Shown one piece after another: positions 37,201 through 46,818 of a stretch of 64,000 nt of DNA. How positions within the stretch are numbered: position 1 is the first letter of the stretch; each line of letters starts with the position of its first letter. The stretch spans positions 1-64,000 of the forward strand of contig NZ_CABHOL010000044.1 in the NCBI RefSeq assembly GCF_902168135.1, written 5' to 3'. A program made the translations under genes and the position numbers. The notes under the pieces are model-generated. The model ran no database searches and was not told the DNA's origin. It worked only from the letters and a program-made list of their open reading frames with translations. The stretch is from an uncultured Fluviicola sp. GTDB lineage: Bacteria > Bacteroidota > Bacteroidia > Flavobacteriales_D > Crocinitomicaceae.

Positions 37201-39844
37201 CAGTTGCAGATGCAGTAACTCCAAGCAAAGGTTCATCCGAATAAGAAGTTCCGATGTAATTCCCTGAAAGTGCTAATGAATTTGTTGCAGTAACAGACCA
37301 GCTTACAGTTGCATTAGCAGGAGAAGGCACAGCTATTGTTCCCTCCCAGGTTGACCCGCTTGAATTAGTCATTGCAATTGGAGTTTGAGTAACTCCGTTC
37401 ACTGAATAATTAAGATTGACTGACGAAATCGTTCCATTAACGTTTGCAACATCTACAGATATCAAGTGCGGTGTTCCGGCACACTGAACTGTGTTTGGAG
37501 TTATTGAGTTAAATGTAATTGTCGGTGGTGTTGCCGGAGCTCCGTCAAATTCATCAGCCCCCATATCAGGAGCAGTACTTCCTCCGTTTACAGGACTTAC
37601 CGGTCCAGGTCTTACTTGTCCATCAAAATCAACCGCAATTCCTAAAGTAGCCTCTCCACCAGATTCAATCTGAGTTGGAGTAGCTCCCAAATTCAAATGC
37701 AAATCAGTATTGTTGTTTACAAACATCGGATTGACATTTGCTGAATTTGCATCTGTGTTAGCAACAGCCGTAATCGCAGAAGTCCAATTTAACAATGACG
37801 TTAAATTCGTTGAATTAGCTCTAGCCGTAAATCCGGTAGTTCCTAAATCATTTGCAACAAAGAAATCATTCTTATTAGAAATCGATCCGGTTGCTCCGAT
37901 ATTTGTAGCAGAAGTTGTTACATAAACATAATGTCTTGCCGCTCCTGTTTGAGCATTTGTAAAGTTTGCGAAGATATTGTTTTGCACCTTGTAAACCGAA
38001 GCAACATTTTGAATCTCATAACAAGAATTAGAATAAGTTGGGGTTAAACCATTTCCAATTGAAACATTGTTATGGTAAACAAGGTAGCTTTGAGTTGCCG
38101 CAGCACTAGCAGTACCGGTAAAAATACCAATTGCGTACCTGTTTGATGTTGCAGTTCCCGTAAAGCTTGTGTAAATGTCTGAAACCATATTATTATGAAT
38201 CTTACAAACATTTGTCCCGCTTGTTGATTGGGAAGAAAAAAGACCGTAAGCAACAGAAGTTGTAGATGTAGAACCCGCAACACTGATATTTTTGATACTA
38301 TTCCCTGAAACTTCTGTATTGCCAGAAACACCTGCAAGGTAAATACCTCCTGATATTGCCTGATTAGATGCAACCAACGAAACATCGGTTGATTTAACAG
38401 AAACTCCATTTTGATTTAACAAATAAACCCCTCTTGCAGCAACAAACGTAGCAACGGTTGGTCCGATATTCGTTATTAGATTACGATTTCCCGCAACAAT
38501 TACTCCGATAGAGTTATTCGCATCGGGATAAGTTGAATTTCCAAGGAAATAGATCCCATTAATTGCTCCATCAATTGTTACATTCATCACCTGGTTATCA
38601 GAGTTGGCACCAGACAGAGCAGTTGGAGCAATCCCGCCTCCCGTTGTTGAAGCTGAGAATAAAATAGCACTGGATGAACCCGAAGTATTGTTTCCTCTAT
38701 TCAGTTTTACAGATATGTTCCTAAAAATGTTGTTCATAGCCCCATCTGTTGCTGAAGCATTACGAACCAAATAGCCAAATTCCATACTTGCAGATGCACT
38801 GTTATCTACATCTATCCCATCGAATCTAAAATAATCCCCTCCTGAAAGCGTAATACTTGCGTCATTTGATCCCGTTGTTCCAGTTGAAGTAATCTTCGGA
38901 TTCACACCGGCTCCGTTCTTTTGGAAAGTAATCGTGTTTGTAGAAGTACCTGTAGCAGTAATTACCGGAGGCAATTCATTGAAAGTTTGTCCGGAAGTAA
39001 CATTAAACACCACCGGAGCAGTCAAACAAGCTGAAGCTGAATTTAATGCATTGATTGCATTTGTAAAACTTGAAAAGTTTGTCCCTGCATTAGGTAAGGT
39101 ATTATCAATCGTGAAGGTTCCACCGGCAGAAGTGATTGCCGAAGCAGAACTTACTAATGAAATATTGTCTACTGCAGCAGATGGAGCTGATCCGCCACCG
39201 CCGTCATTCTTCCATGTAAAAATCAATCTGAATGTTTGATTTGTGGAGCAATTATTAACCACACTTGCCGGAATTGAAATCGTAGCGGTATTTACCGACG
39301 AAGAATTCCAAAGACCCGCTAAATTGATTGCAGGTGCCGCTAAGTTTCCATTACTCGCTGAAATATTCGTTGCAACCGGAGTATAACTTGTCGGAGCAAT
39401 AGAAACCATTAAAGCATCCCAATAACCGCTTTCCCCCAATGCTTTCCAATTAAAACTTAGCTGAATGTTCGTTTCCCCTGCAGGAAATGTGACATCACGA
39501 TAAAAATGAACAACAGAAGTACTGGAATTAGTATATCCATTTGTTACTCCCGCATCCGCAGAAATATAAGCTGCATTCCCTGTAAAACCGGTTGCGGCAG
39601 TACCTACAAACCATTTATTGGTGACGGTTCCGTTATCAACTGTCCAGCCATTGCTGGTAAAATCCGGGCCTAGTTCAAAGCCTCCATCAGTCGCAGGGTT
39701 GATTAAAGTTGTCTGTGAAAAAATAGAATTCGAAGCAATCAGGAATAATCCGACAAGCAGACCTCCTAAGCTAGATAACGTATTTTGTTTCAGTTTAAAC
39801 TTTAACCTTACCGGAATTACTGATCTAAGTGTAATTCTCTTCAT
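34283..39844 (-). CDS. giant secreted T9SS protein with right-handed-beta-helix-like region, Ig-like regions and three Cys repeats
   Basis: ~1853 aa from the internal ATG; three copies of SYTWAQNGMTYxASGxYTDTIPNxxxCDSVITLxLTIN; C-terminal ISVHPNPTNDVVIVT...GVYTLRI. Confidence 0.88.
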   Translation of the reverse strand: MKRITLRSVIPVRLKFKLKQNTLSSLGGLLVGLFLIASNSIFSQTTLINPATDGGFELGPDFTSNGWTVDNGTVTNKWFVGTAATGFTGNAAYISADAGVTNGYTNSSTSVVHFYRDVTFPAGETNIQLSFNWKALGESGYWDALMVSIAPTSYTPVATNISASNGNLAAPAINLAGLWNSSSVNTATISIPASVVNNCSTNQTFRLIFTWKNDGGGGSAPSAAVDNISLVSSASAITSAGGTFTIDNTLPNAGTNFSSFTNAINALNSASACLTAPVVFNVTSGQTFNELPPVITATGTSTNTITFQKNGAGVNPKITSTGTTGSNDASITLSGGDYFRFDGIDVDNSASASMEFGYLVRNASATDGAMNNIFRNISVKLNRGNNTSGSSSAILFSASTTGGGIAPTALSGANSDNQVMNVTIDGAINGIYFLGNSTYPDANNSIGVIVAGNRNLITNIGPTVATFVAARGVYLLNQNGVSVKSTDVSLVASNQAISGGIYLAGVSGNTEVSGNSIKNISVAGSTSTTSVAYGLFSSQSTSGTNVCKIHNNMVSDIYTSFTGTATSNRYAIGIFTGTASAAATQSYLVYHNNVSIGNGLTPTYSNSCYEIQNVASVYKVQNNIFANFTNAQTGAARHYVYVTTSATNIGATGSISNKNDFFVANDLGTTGFTARANSTNLTSLLNWTSAITAVANTDANSANVNPMFVNNNTDLHLNLGATPTQIESGGEATLGIAVDFDGQVRPGPVSPVNGGSTAPDMGADEFDGAPATPPTITFNSITPNTVQCAGTPHLISVDVANVNGTISSVNLNYSVNGVTQTPIAMTNSSGSTWEGTIAVPSPANATVSWSVTATNSLALSGNYIGTSYSDEPLLGVTASATASSSTICESSPSVLTATLTKSGSATIGTATTLTGATSQPTAFCNRWPSYRMQTIFTAAELSAAGLIAGPITSMSYNITTLGDDAANANFVVKIGTTGLTAFTDFVSSAAYTTVYPAATYTHAVGVNVINFSTPYNWDGTSNIVVEVSHDGADAINNSQTYYTATPGNTVVWSTSGNAVGTTSTNRLNVVFTGNVAPAIQTISWSDGVGTIGTTNPLSVSPATTTTYTATITAAGCSVSPSPTVTVTVNPLPSAPTAANSTQCGTQIPTASVTSTSGLPTPEFKWYDAAVAGTVLQSGTSTTYTTAISATTTFYVSELNTVTGCESARVPVTVTVSVPDAISASASAAAICLNGSVNLTAANTNPTPMQNYTYSWVSTAGSGAETPVAGNPVTITPTDAGSYTYTVTAVDGGCTTVNTVSVTVNPSPTAVTAASSAATICNGDMIDLTSSANPNTSVAATLTEGFETFPPSAWTMINAGSGNAWSTSALAAQSGSSGMAYVYDPDFAANAWAITPQLYMVAGQTYNISFWYKVRGASFPENLKVTVGNAATTAAQTSILWDNNGGASLTNTTWAQGTTSYTPSVTGNYYVGFNCYSGADEFELHVDDVSIEYTEQGTIAYAWTSAPAGFTSAVQNPMGVSPVVNTTYTVTATNSFNCSASASVAVIVNQPSSSSVTASSCDSYTWAQNGMTYMASGAYTDTIPNMFGCDSVITLNLTINQPTTSTVSVTECSSYTWAQNGMTYTASGMYTDTIPNSVNCDSVITLDLTINMPTSSVFTVSTCSPTYTWAQNGTVYNASGMYNDTLSNASGCDSVVTLNLTITNFVATATDNGDATITASAGTTYQWINCTTNAPIAGATAQTFAATANGTYAVIVSNGTCSDTSNCVNITNVGIKENMISTISVHPNPTNDVVIVTMDASSAIVEVMDVQGKLVQTAQIKSGDQVDLSTYERGVYTLRIKTESGTSIERIVKN

Positions 39845-40172
39845 AAGTTTAAAATTATTTGTTTGAAACAAAAATCCACAAATATTTCACAGATACTACT
39901 ATACTGCTTTTGGCACCAACTTAAAAAATCGTTGGAATATCGATTTAGTAATTTCTTAACATAACGTACATATTTATTCCAATCCCAGTAATTTAGAGGC
40001 TTTTTAAACTAAAAAAACGGTGAAAAACAAAATATAAATATGTTAATTATTTAACGTAATAATTATCAATAATTGATGCGTTTCCGAAATAAGCATTTTC
40101 TAAAACACCGATCATTGTTACCTTACAGTGCGTTTTGTTTGATTTCGATACAAATATTTTAAAATAAAAATA

Positions 40173-40190
40173 TTTAACATTAATGTTAAA
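40173..40190. repeat. 18-bp perfect palindrome
   Basis: tttaacattaatgttaaa; 10 bp downstream of the stop of 40201..41436 (minus). Confidence 0.7.
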
Positions 40191-40200
40191 CAAAATATAT

Positions 40201-41436
40201 TTAAATACTTCTAATTGTTTTAATTCTTCCATCCGGGCGTGTAATATAAAATAACTGGATTTGATTTGTTCGATGAATCATGACAGGCAGTTCTCCTAAT
40301 TTTCTTTTTTCCATCAGCAGTTTTCCTTCAACACTGAAGACCTCTAGAGAAAATCCCGGGACACCGGCCGAAACTTCAATAAACTCATCATGGGTTAAAA
40401 ACACCACTTTTTCAAAATCCGTTTCCGGTAAACCGAGGGACATTACCTGCACCTGGATGGAAAATGTATCTGTGTTACAAATGGATGATGCCATTAATTG
40501 AACAGTATACGTCCCATTCGAACCGAATGTGTGCTGCGCATTTTCCGTTAATGCACTTTGACCATCCCCAAAATCCCAGGTATAAGTTGTTGCTCTTGAA
40601 CTGGTATTTGTCAGTTGAATGGTTTCTCCGTTTTGGACCAGGGTAAAAGAAGCCTGTGTCGGTTCATCAACGGGATGCAGGTGAAAATGATCCAGTGAAT
40701 CCAAAATCACCGTTGTTGCAGCGTTTTGCAGAATCCCGGCAGTTGAAGCTGATAGACCACCGTAGTAGGTTGCTCCCACAGGGCTTTGACGAAAAAGAGA
40801 GGTGTAAAAGGTACAAGCCGCCAGGTAAGTCCCTTCTGCCGACGGATGAGATTGATCGGCGTTGTACAAATTAATTGCCGGATGATTTTCCCGTACATAA
40901 GACCAAACGCGCCCAACCGGCGACACCATTGCATGATCACTTGAATCCGCCATACGCATATATGCGTTGTACAAGCGCGTATTCATCTTTTCAAACGTAT
41001 TTATTTCCGACCACTGCGGATCTCCGTTCTGCCTTCCCCAGGTCATGTAATACATCACGTTGCTGCAGGAATTATTCGCCCATATACTGTCCGACAGCTG
41101 CATCGCATAAGGTAAGGTCTGCGAATTAACCTGGGCATCCGGGAAACTCGGCTCCTGGCTTTGTCCCTGGATCACCACAACATCCCAGGGCTTTGAATGG
41201 ATTTTCGAATAGGTCAATGGATCAGTAGTGTGATTTTGAAAGGTGTAACCGCCGTTTGTTTTGGAGTCTATGGTTATTTCTTTTCCAAGATTCGCAGCAA
41301 GTGCTCCAAGCGTACCCGGAAGATCGTTTACATAAGTATAACTGTTCCCGATAAACAAGACAGAAATGGAATCCTGGGCATAAACACAGGAATAAATAAC
41401 CGAGAAACAAAAGAAGGAAAGGAGAATTTTTTTCAT
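40201..41436 (-). CDS. SGNH/DUF4886-like hydrolase with PKD domain and C-terminal extension
   Basis: ISVLFIGNSYTYVNDLPGTLGALA, DVVVIQGQSQEPSF, YNADQSHPSAEGTYLAACTFYTSLF; PKD motif TYTWDFGDGQSALTENAQHTF. Confidence 0.85.
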   Translation of the reverse strand: MKKILLSFFCFSVIYSCVYAQDSISVLFIGNSYTYVNDLPGTLGALAANLGKEITIDSKTNGGYTFQNHTTDPLTYSKIHSKPWDVVVIQGQSQEPSFPDAQVNSQTLPYAMQLSDSIWANNSCSNVMYYMTWGRQNGDPQWSEINTFEKMNTRLYNAYMRMADSSDHAMVSPVGRVWSYVRENHPAINLYNADQSHPSAEGTYLAACTFYTSLFRQSPVGATYYGGLSASTAGILQNAATTVILDSLDHFHLHPVDEPTQASFTLVQNGETIQLTNTSSRATTYTWDFGDGQSALTENAQHTFGSNGTYTVQLMASSICNTDTFSIQVQVMSLGLPETDFEKVVFLTHDEFIEVSAGVPGFSLEVFSVEGKLLMEKRKLGELPVMIHRTNQIQLFYITRPDGRIKTIRSI

Positions 41437-41527
41437 TTTAATACGTTTTATCTCTAAACAGAAATCTGTTTTTGGAGTTGCCCGAATATTTGGCTTATTT
41501 TACAAATCATATTGTAATCCTAAACAA

Positions 41528-43813
41528 ATGAAAAAAGTCTTCATTTCCCTTCTTTGGATAATCCTGAGCTCTCAACCGGCTCTTTCACAGACTTATTTGG
41601 GATTTGAATACAACCCCAATATTCCGGTTAAGAATGGAAGTGCCACTCTGAAGAACCCATGGGCCGGCGGAATTAATTACGGCCAGTTCTCAACCATCGA
41701 TTATAATTTCGACGGATTAGACGATTTGGTAATCTTTGATCGCAGCGCCGACGAATTCATCCTCATGGAACATACAGTAAATGCTTCGGTTCATGGATAC
41801 GAATACGTTTACAAGGGCTATGAATATTTTCCAGCTGACTGCAAATACCGCGCTGCATTTGTTGATTATGATGCGGATGGAAGAAAGGACCTTTTTACTT
41901 ATGGAATCGGCGGTGTAAAGATTTACCGGAACATCGGAAGTTCTTCATCAGGACTTCAATGGCAGCTGATCACAGACAATCTTCAGACAGATTACGCAGG
42001 AGATATTTCCAATCTGTATGTAAGCGCCGGAGATATTCCCGCATATACCGATGTAGACTTTGACGGGGATATCGATGTACTGACTTTCCATATCGGCGGG
42101 CAGAATCTGCTCTACCATCAGAACCAAAGTATGGAGCTCTATGGAATCCCCGATTCACTAATCTTTGTACTCAAGAACCAATGCTGGGGAAAATTTAGTG
42201 AAGATGCCAACAGCAATGATCTTTTCCTGAATGAAACTGCTTATCCCTGCGAAAACGGTGATGTCCCAAATCCGTTAAGACCGGAAAAACCGGGAAGAGA
42301 TCCGCAAGACTATGAATCAGACCTCTTAATCGACACCGCGCTTGAAAATGTCACCCGACATTCAGGCTCCACTATTTTAGCAATGGATGTAAATAATAAT
42401 GGGGTTATGGACCTGATCCTGGGCGATGTTTCCTATGCCGGAATCACCTTATTGATGAACGGTGGAAATGCTCCCAATACCAATTCTGCCATGATCAGTC
42501 AGACACACAACTACCCTTCGGCATCCAACCCGGGGTTCATGCAGCTATTTCCGGCAATGTACTGGGAAGACGTGGATTTTGACGGAAAGAAAGATCTGAT
42601 TATCGCTCCCAATGCACGAACCGTTTCCGAAAACCAAAACAGTGTACAGTTTTTCAAAAATACCGGCACAAATGCCCTTCCGAACTTTGTTTTCCAGGAA
42701 AACAATTTCCTGCAAAAAGATATGATCGAGAACGGACTGGGAAGCATCCCTGTTTTAGTGGATGAAAATGGGGATGGATTAAAAGATTTGGTAGTTGCAA
42801 CTTTTATCCGGTACAAACCCACTTTAGCCCTGGAATCCGCACTGCAACTATACCGGAACACAGGAACCGCTTCAAACCCGGAATTTACGCTGATCAATAA
42901 CGATTACTTAGGCCTTTCATCCTTGGGATTGGGTTTAAGATCTGTTCCAACATTCGGGGACCTGGACGGCGACGGTGATACCGATATGATTATCGGCAGA
43001 GAAAATGGAACGCTTCTGAAGTACATCAATAGCGCAGGCCCGGGAAATAACCTAAACCTCGGAACATCCGTTTCCTTAACGGATAATACCGGAAGCGCAA
43101 TCAATGTGTTGTCCTATGCTTTCCCGCAGCTTTTCGACCTTAACAAGGACGGATTGGTTGATCTTATCGTAGGGAAAAAGACCGGAGAAATAACGTATTA
43201 TCAGAACACAGGCACAGCTTCCAATCCGGTTTTTACTTTAATCACCCAGAACTTAGGCCAGGTCGACATTTCGTCTTCTCCGGACGGATATGCCGCTCCA
43301 CATTTCTTCCGTGAAAATGATACCACACATTTGTTTGTCGGTGCTTACAACGGTAAAATGAACTATTACCGGGATATCGACGGACACTTAAACGACGGAG
43401 ACATCTTCAGTTTGTACTCAAATACTTATTTGAATATGGATGTGGGGCTTTACAGCAGCTTTTTTGTGAATGACATTGACGGGAACGGATTCCTGAACTT
43501 ATTTGTAGGCCAGGATCTGGGTGGTTTATTTCTCTTTGAAGCAGATCCTTTGAGCACATCCTCTGTCGGAGAATGGAAAATAGAGTCGAACCTGGTCCTC
43601 TATCCGAACCCGGGAAATCAGTTGGTGCAGGTACTTTCCAAAAACGCTGTCTCCGATCTAAAGCTTCACGGGGTTTACAACAACCTGGGGCAAAAGCAGG
43701 CCATCGAACTTTCAGGGATGACCATGGATGTGAGCGGCCTAAGCAGCGGCTCTTATTATTTTGTCCTGGAAAACAATGGGAAGGTTGAACATCTGAGTTT
43801 CATTAAAAAATAA
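41528..43813 (+). CDS. FG-GAP/VCBS repeat protein with T9SS sorting domain
   Basis: Repeated DxDxDGxxDL(I/V) Ca-binding motifs (DLDGDGDTDMIIG, DLNKDGLVDLIVG); C-terminal LVLYPNPGNQLVQV. Confidence 0.88.
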   Translation: MKKVFISLLWIILSSQPALSQTYLGFEYNPNIPVKNGSATLKNPWAGGINYGQFSTIDYNFDGLDDLVIFDRSADEFILMEHTVNASVHGYEYVYKGYEYFPADCKYRAAFVDYDADGRKDLFTYGIGGVKIYRNIGSSSSGLQWQLITDNLQTDYAGDISNLYVSAGDIPAYTDVDFDGDIDVLTFHIGGQNLLYHQNQSMELYGIPDSLIFVLKNQCWGKFSEDANSNDLFLNETAYPCENGDVPNPLRPEKPGRDPQDYESDLLIDTALENVTRHSGSTILAMDVNNNGVMDLILGDVSYAGITLLMNGGNAPNTNSAMISQTHNYPSASNPGFMQLFPAMYWEDVDFDGKKDLIIAPNARTVSENQNSVQFFKNTGTNALPNFVFQENNFLQKDMIENGLGSIPVLVDENGDGLKDLVVATFIRYKPTLALESALQLYRNTGTASNPEFTLINNDYLGLSSLGLGLRSVPTFGDLDGDGDTDMIIGRENGTLLKYINSAGPGNNLNLGTSVSLTDNTGSAINVLSYAFPQLFDLNKDGLVDLIVGKKTGEITYYQNTGTASNPVFTLITQNLGQVDISSSPDGYAAPHFFRENDTTHLFVGAYNGKMNYYRDIDGHLNDGDIFSLYSNTYLNMDVGLYSSFFVNDIDGNGFLNLFVGQDLGGLFLFEADPLSTSSVGEWKIESNLVLYPNPGNQLVQVLSKNAVSDLKLHGVYNNLGQKQAIELSGMTMDVSGLSSGSYYFVLENNGKVEHLSFIKK

Positions 43814-43940
43814 ATCAGCATTCAAAACAAAGAATAATAATCATTTAAAAATCAATTATTTAATCTTAAATCTGTTCGCAAATTAGCGAACACATTAATT
43901 ATCGAATTCAAGAATTCCGGAATTTTCGAATGAGGAAATG

Positions 43941-44744
43941 CTAAAGCTTGAGATTCATTTCGTATAAAACCGGATGTGACCACTTAATAGATTGAACCTC
44001 CGATTCGAAAATCCCGAACAGAGTAGATCCGGAGCCGGTCATTGCTGCGTAAACAGCCCCATGTTCATAGAGATCCGTTTTAATATCCTCCAATTCCGGA
44101 TATTTTCTAAAAACAGATTTTTCAAAATCATTCACCAAATCCTCTTTCCAATTTTTGATAGGTTCCTTCAGAACTTCTATTAAAGAACGGCGATCATTGT
44201 TCGGAACAACTCCTTCATAGGCCTCTTTGGTCGAAACATGAATTCCAAGGTTCACCAGGACCACCCATTTATTTTTCAGGTCAATGTTCAAAGGCGAAAG
44301 AACTTCTCCTCTTCCGGTTGCAAACTGCAGTCCGCCATCGATAAAAAAAGCGCAATCAGAACCGATTTTGGCCGCCATTACTTTGAGCGCCTCATTCGGG
44401 ATATCCGGTGCATATTTATCACGCATCAATTTCAAAGCAAAAGCCGCATCGGAAGAGCCACCTCCCAAACCACCTCCCATCGGAATGAGTTTATGCAGGT
44501 GAAAAGCAAGCTCCGGAAAAGATTTAAACCTTCGGAATTCGGCTTCGGCGTCGAGTACCAGGTTCCCCGATCCGGGAATTTCCAGTCCGGAAGTTGTAAA
44601 TGAAGCCTGCTCGCTCTCAACAAATTCAAGGATATCGTTGAAAGGGAGTTCCAGCATGGCAGTTTCCACATCATGGTAGCCATCATCCCTTCTTTTAAGG
44701 ACGTGCAAACCCAGGTTTATTTTGCATGTTGGAAAATTAATCAT
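43941..44744 (-). CDS. ispE: 4-(cytidine 5'-diphospho)-2-C-methyl-D-erythritol kinase
   Basis: GHMP kinase motif PMGGGLGGGSSDAAFAL, N-terminal KINLGLHVLKRRDDGYHDVET, MTGSGSTLFGIF. Confidence 0.95.
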   Translation of the reverse strand: MINFPTCKINLGLHVLKRRDDGYHDVETAMLELPFNDILEFVESEQASFTTSGLEIPGSGNLVLDAEAEFRRFKSFPELAFHLHKLIPMGGGLGGGSSDAAFALKLMRDKYAPDIPNEALKVMAAKIGSDCAFFIDGGLQFATGRGEVLSPLNIDLKNKWVVLVNLGIHVSTKEAYEGVVPNNDRRSLIEVLKEPIKNWKEDLVNDFEKSVFRKYPELEDIKTDLYEHGAVYAAMTGSGSTLFGIFESEVQSIKWSHPVLYEMNLKL

Positions 44745-44803
44745 GTCGTAAAATTAATTGATGCGAACTATTTTCGTAAATTTCGCCCCTCAAAATAGCA
44801 ATT

Positions 44804-45760
44804 ATGTCCACATATTTAGATTTTGAAGAACCTTTAAAGGCTTTAGAAGATCAAATTGAACAAACGCGTGAGATCGGCAACAGTACAGGTGTCGACATGT
44901 CCGACAAAATCCGTGACCTGGAAGAGGCTCTCACCAAAAAAACAAAAGAAATATTCAGCAAGTTGACACCCTGGCAGCGCGTTCAGTTGTCCCGTCATCC
45001 TGACAGACCTTATACATTGGCTTACATCAATGCAATTACCGGTTTTTCCTTCCAGGAATTACATGGTGACAGAACCGTAAAAGATGACAAGGCAATGGTC
45101 GGAGGATTTGGTTTGCTTGACGGAAGAACAGTGATGTTTATTGGTCAGCAAAAAGGGATCAACACCAAGATGCGCCAGTACCGAAATTTCGGGATGCCAA
45201 ATCCGGAAGGATACCGCAAGGCTTTACGCCTGATGAAAATGGCTGAAAAATTCAATAAACCGATCGTAACATTCATCGATACACCGGGAGCATTCCCCGG
45301 ATTGGAAGCAGAAGAAAGAGGTCAGGGAGAAGCAATTGCACGTAACATTTATGAAATGATGCAGTTGAAAGTTCCTGTGATTTGCATCATCATCGGTGAA
45401 GGTGCATCCGGCGGAGCTTTGGGAATTGGTGTAGGAGACAAAGTTGTAATGCTTGAAAACACGTGGTATTCAGTTATTTCTCCTGAATCCTGTTCTTCCA
45501 TTTTGTGGAGATCCTGGGATTTCAAGGAAAAAGCAGCTGAAGCATTGAAATTGACCAGTTCGGATATGAAACGTTTGAAACTGGTTGACGATGTGATTGA
45601 AGAGCCTCTTGCCGGAGCTCACAGAGACCAGGAAGCAAGTTTCCAAAACGTAAAAGACAAAATCATTGAATACCTGAAAGAACTGGATGCTAAAAGTCCG
45701 GAACAACGAATCGAAGAGCGCATTGAGAAATTTAACTCAATGGGTGTTTGGAACGGATAA
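44804..45760 (+). CDS. accA: acetyl-CoA carboxylase carboxyltransferase subunit alpha
   Basis: [83 protein letters not shown]. Confidence 0.97.
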   Translation: MSTYLDFEEPLKALEDQIEQTREIGNSTGVDMSDKIRDLEEALTKKTKEIFSKLTPWQRVQLSRHPDRPYTLAYINAITGFSFQELHGDRTVKDDKAMVGGFGLLDGRTVMFIGQQKGINTKMRQYRNFGMPNPEGYRKALRLMKMAEKFNKPIVTFIDTPGAFPGLEAEERGQGEAIARNIYEMMQLKVPVICIIIGEGASGGALGIGVGDKVVMLENTWYSVISPESCSSILWRSWDFKEKAAEALKLTSSDMKRLKLVDDVIEEPLAGAHRDQEASFQNVKDKIIEYLKELDAKSPEQRIEERIEKFNSMGVWNG

Positions 45761-45777
45761 ATTAAGAAAGAATTCAA

Positions 45778-45811
45778 AAAGTAGGGGCGTAAAATTTTAC
45801 ACCCCTACTTT
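45778..45811. terminator. palindromic terminator / REP-like repeat
   Basis: aaagtaggggcgtaaaa / ttttacacccctacttt, one mismatch; between convergent genes. Confidence 0.75.
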
Positions 45812-45820
45812 TTTTTAGTT

Positions 45821-46603
45821 TTATTCCCACCTATTCACCGTATGTTCATTATTCAAATCAATCACCAAAGTAACCTTCAATCCCTTTTTCACTTTCAGGA
45901 ATCGCTCATAAACTGCATCAACCGAATAATTATTGACAATGGTATGATCCTGCCAGATTCCCTTTATGAAAGATTGATTGACAATGCGGATCCGGTGCTG
46001 CCCCTTCGGTATTTTCACTCCAAACACTCCACCCATGCTTTCTACAGCCTGGGGAGAAACCCCAACTTTCACATCATCCACAAAAACCAGCATGCGTGAA
46101 GGATGATCGTATCCTTCTTCAATGTTCATAAATTGCCAGGAAATCTGCATCGGGTAATGCTTCCCTTTGAATTCGGGAATTTTATTCATCAACTCATTTC
46201 CGTTCAAATCAAATTGAACAACGGAAACATCCGATTTGTCGAGGTCAAATTCAATCCGGACTTTTGAAACTTCCTTTGCATTGACTTCAAATTCACAAAC
46301 TGCATTGATACTGAACTCATTTTCAAAGGTATGTTCAACCCACCTTCCTTTGCAATATGCCTCATTTACAAGTCTGATCTTGTGAATGCCTTTCGAAAGG
46401 AATAAGGAATATTTTCCCCAATTGCTCTGGCGGCAGGAATCCGAAACAGGCAGTACTTTTCCGTCCATCACCACTTTATTCCTGTTCAAATGGTCATATC
46501 CGGTTTCAATCCCTTTGAATTTCCATTCCAAAACCACCAAATGGTCTTTTGAATATGCATTCAAAGAAAGCAATACAATTACGCAAGTCAATAAGTTGTG
46601 CAA
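45821..46603 (-). CDS. exported protein with duplicated ~115-aa domain
   Basis: Signal peptide; internal repeat: WKFKGIETGYDHLNRNKVVMDGK...GIHKIRLVNEAYCKGRWVEHTFENEFSINAVCE vs WQFMNIEEGYDHPSRMLVFVDD...GQHRIRIVNQSFIKGIWQDHTIVNNYSVDAVYE. Confidence 0.7.
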   Translation of the reverse strand: MHNLLTCVIVLLSLNAYSKDHLVVLEWKFKGIETGYDHLNRNKVVMDGKVLPVSDSCRQSNWGKYSLFLSKGIHKIRLVNEAYCKGRWVEHTFENEFSINAVCEFEVNAKEVSKVRIEFDLDKSDVSVVQFDLNGNELMNKIPEFKGKHYPMQISWQFMNIEEGYDHPSRMLVFVDDVKVGVSPQAVESMGGVFGVKIPKGQHRIRIVNQSFIKGIWQDHTIVNNYSVDAVYERFLKVKKGLKVTLVIDLNNEHTVNRWE

Positions 46604-46818
46604 AAGCTTATCTATTTCAGTATGACAAAGTTAGTGTTTAAACCTGATTTTACAAGCTCAAAACAGCTTATTTTAGGATTCCTATAGTAGGCTGTTTTTC
46701 CTATCAACGAAGTAGACTATTTTACAAAAGCATTCCAACCATTCAGACAATTCTGCATTAAATCGATAGTTATTTATCAGGGTAAATATTATCTTGGCAA
46801 CAAAAGAAACTAACTAAA

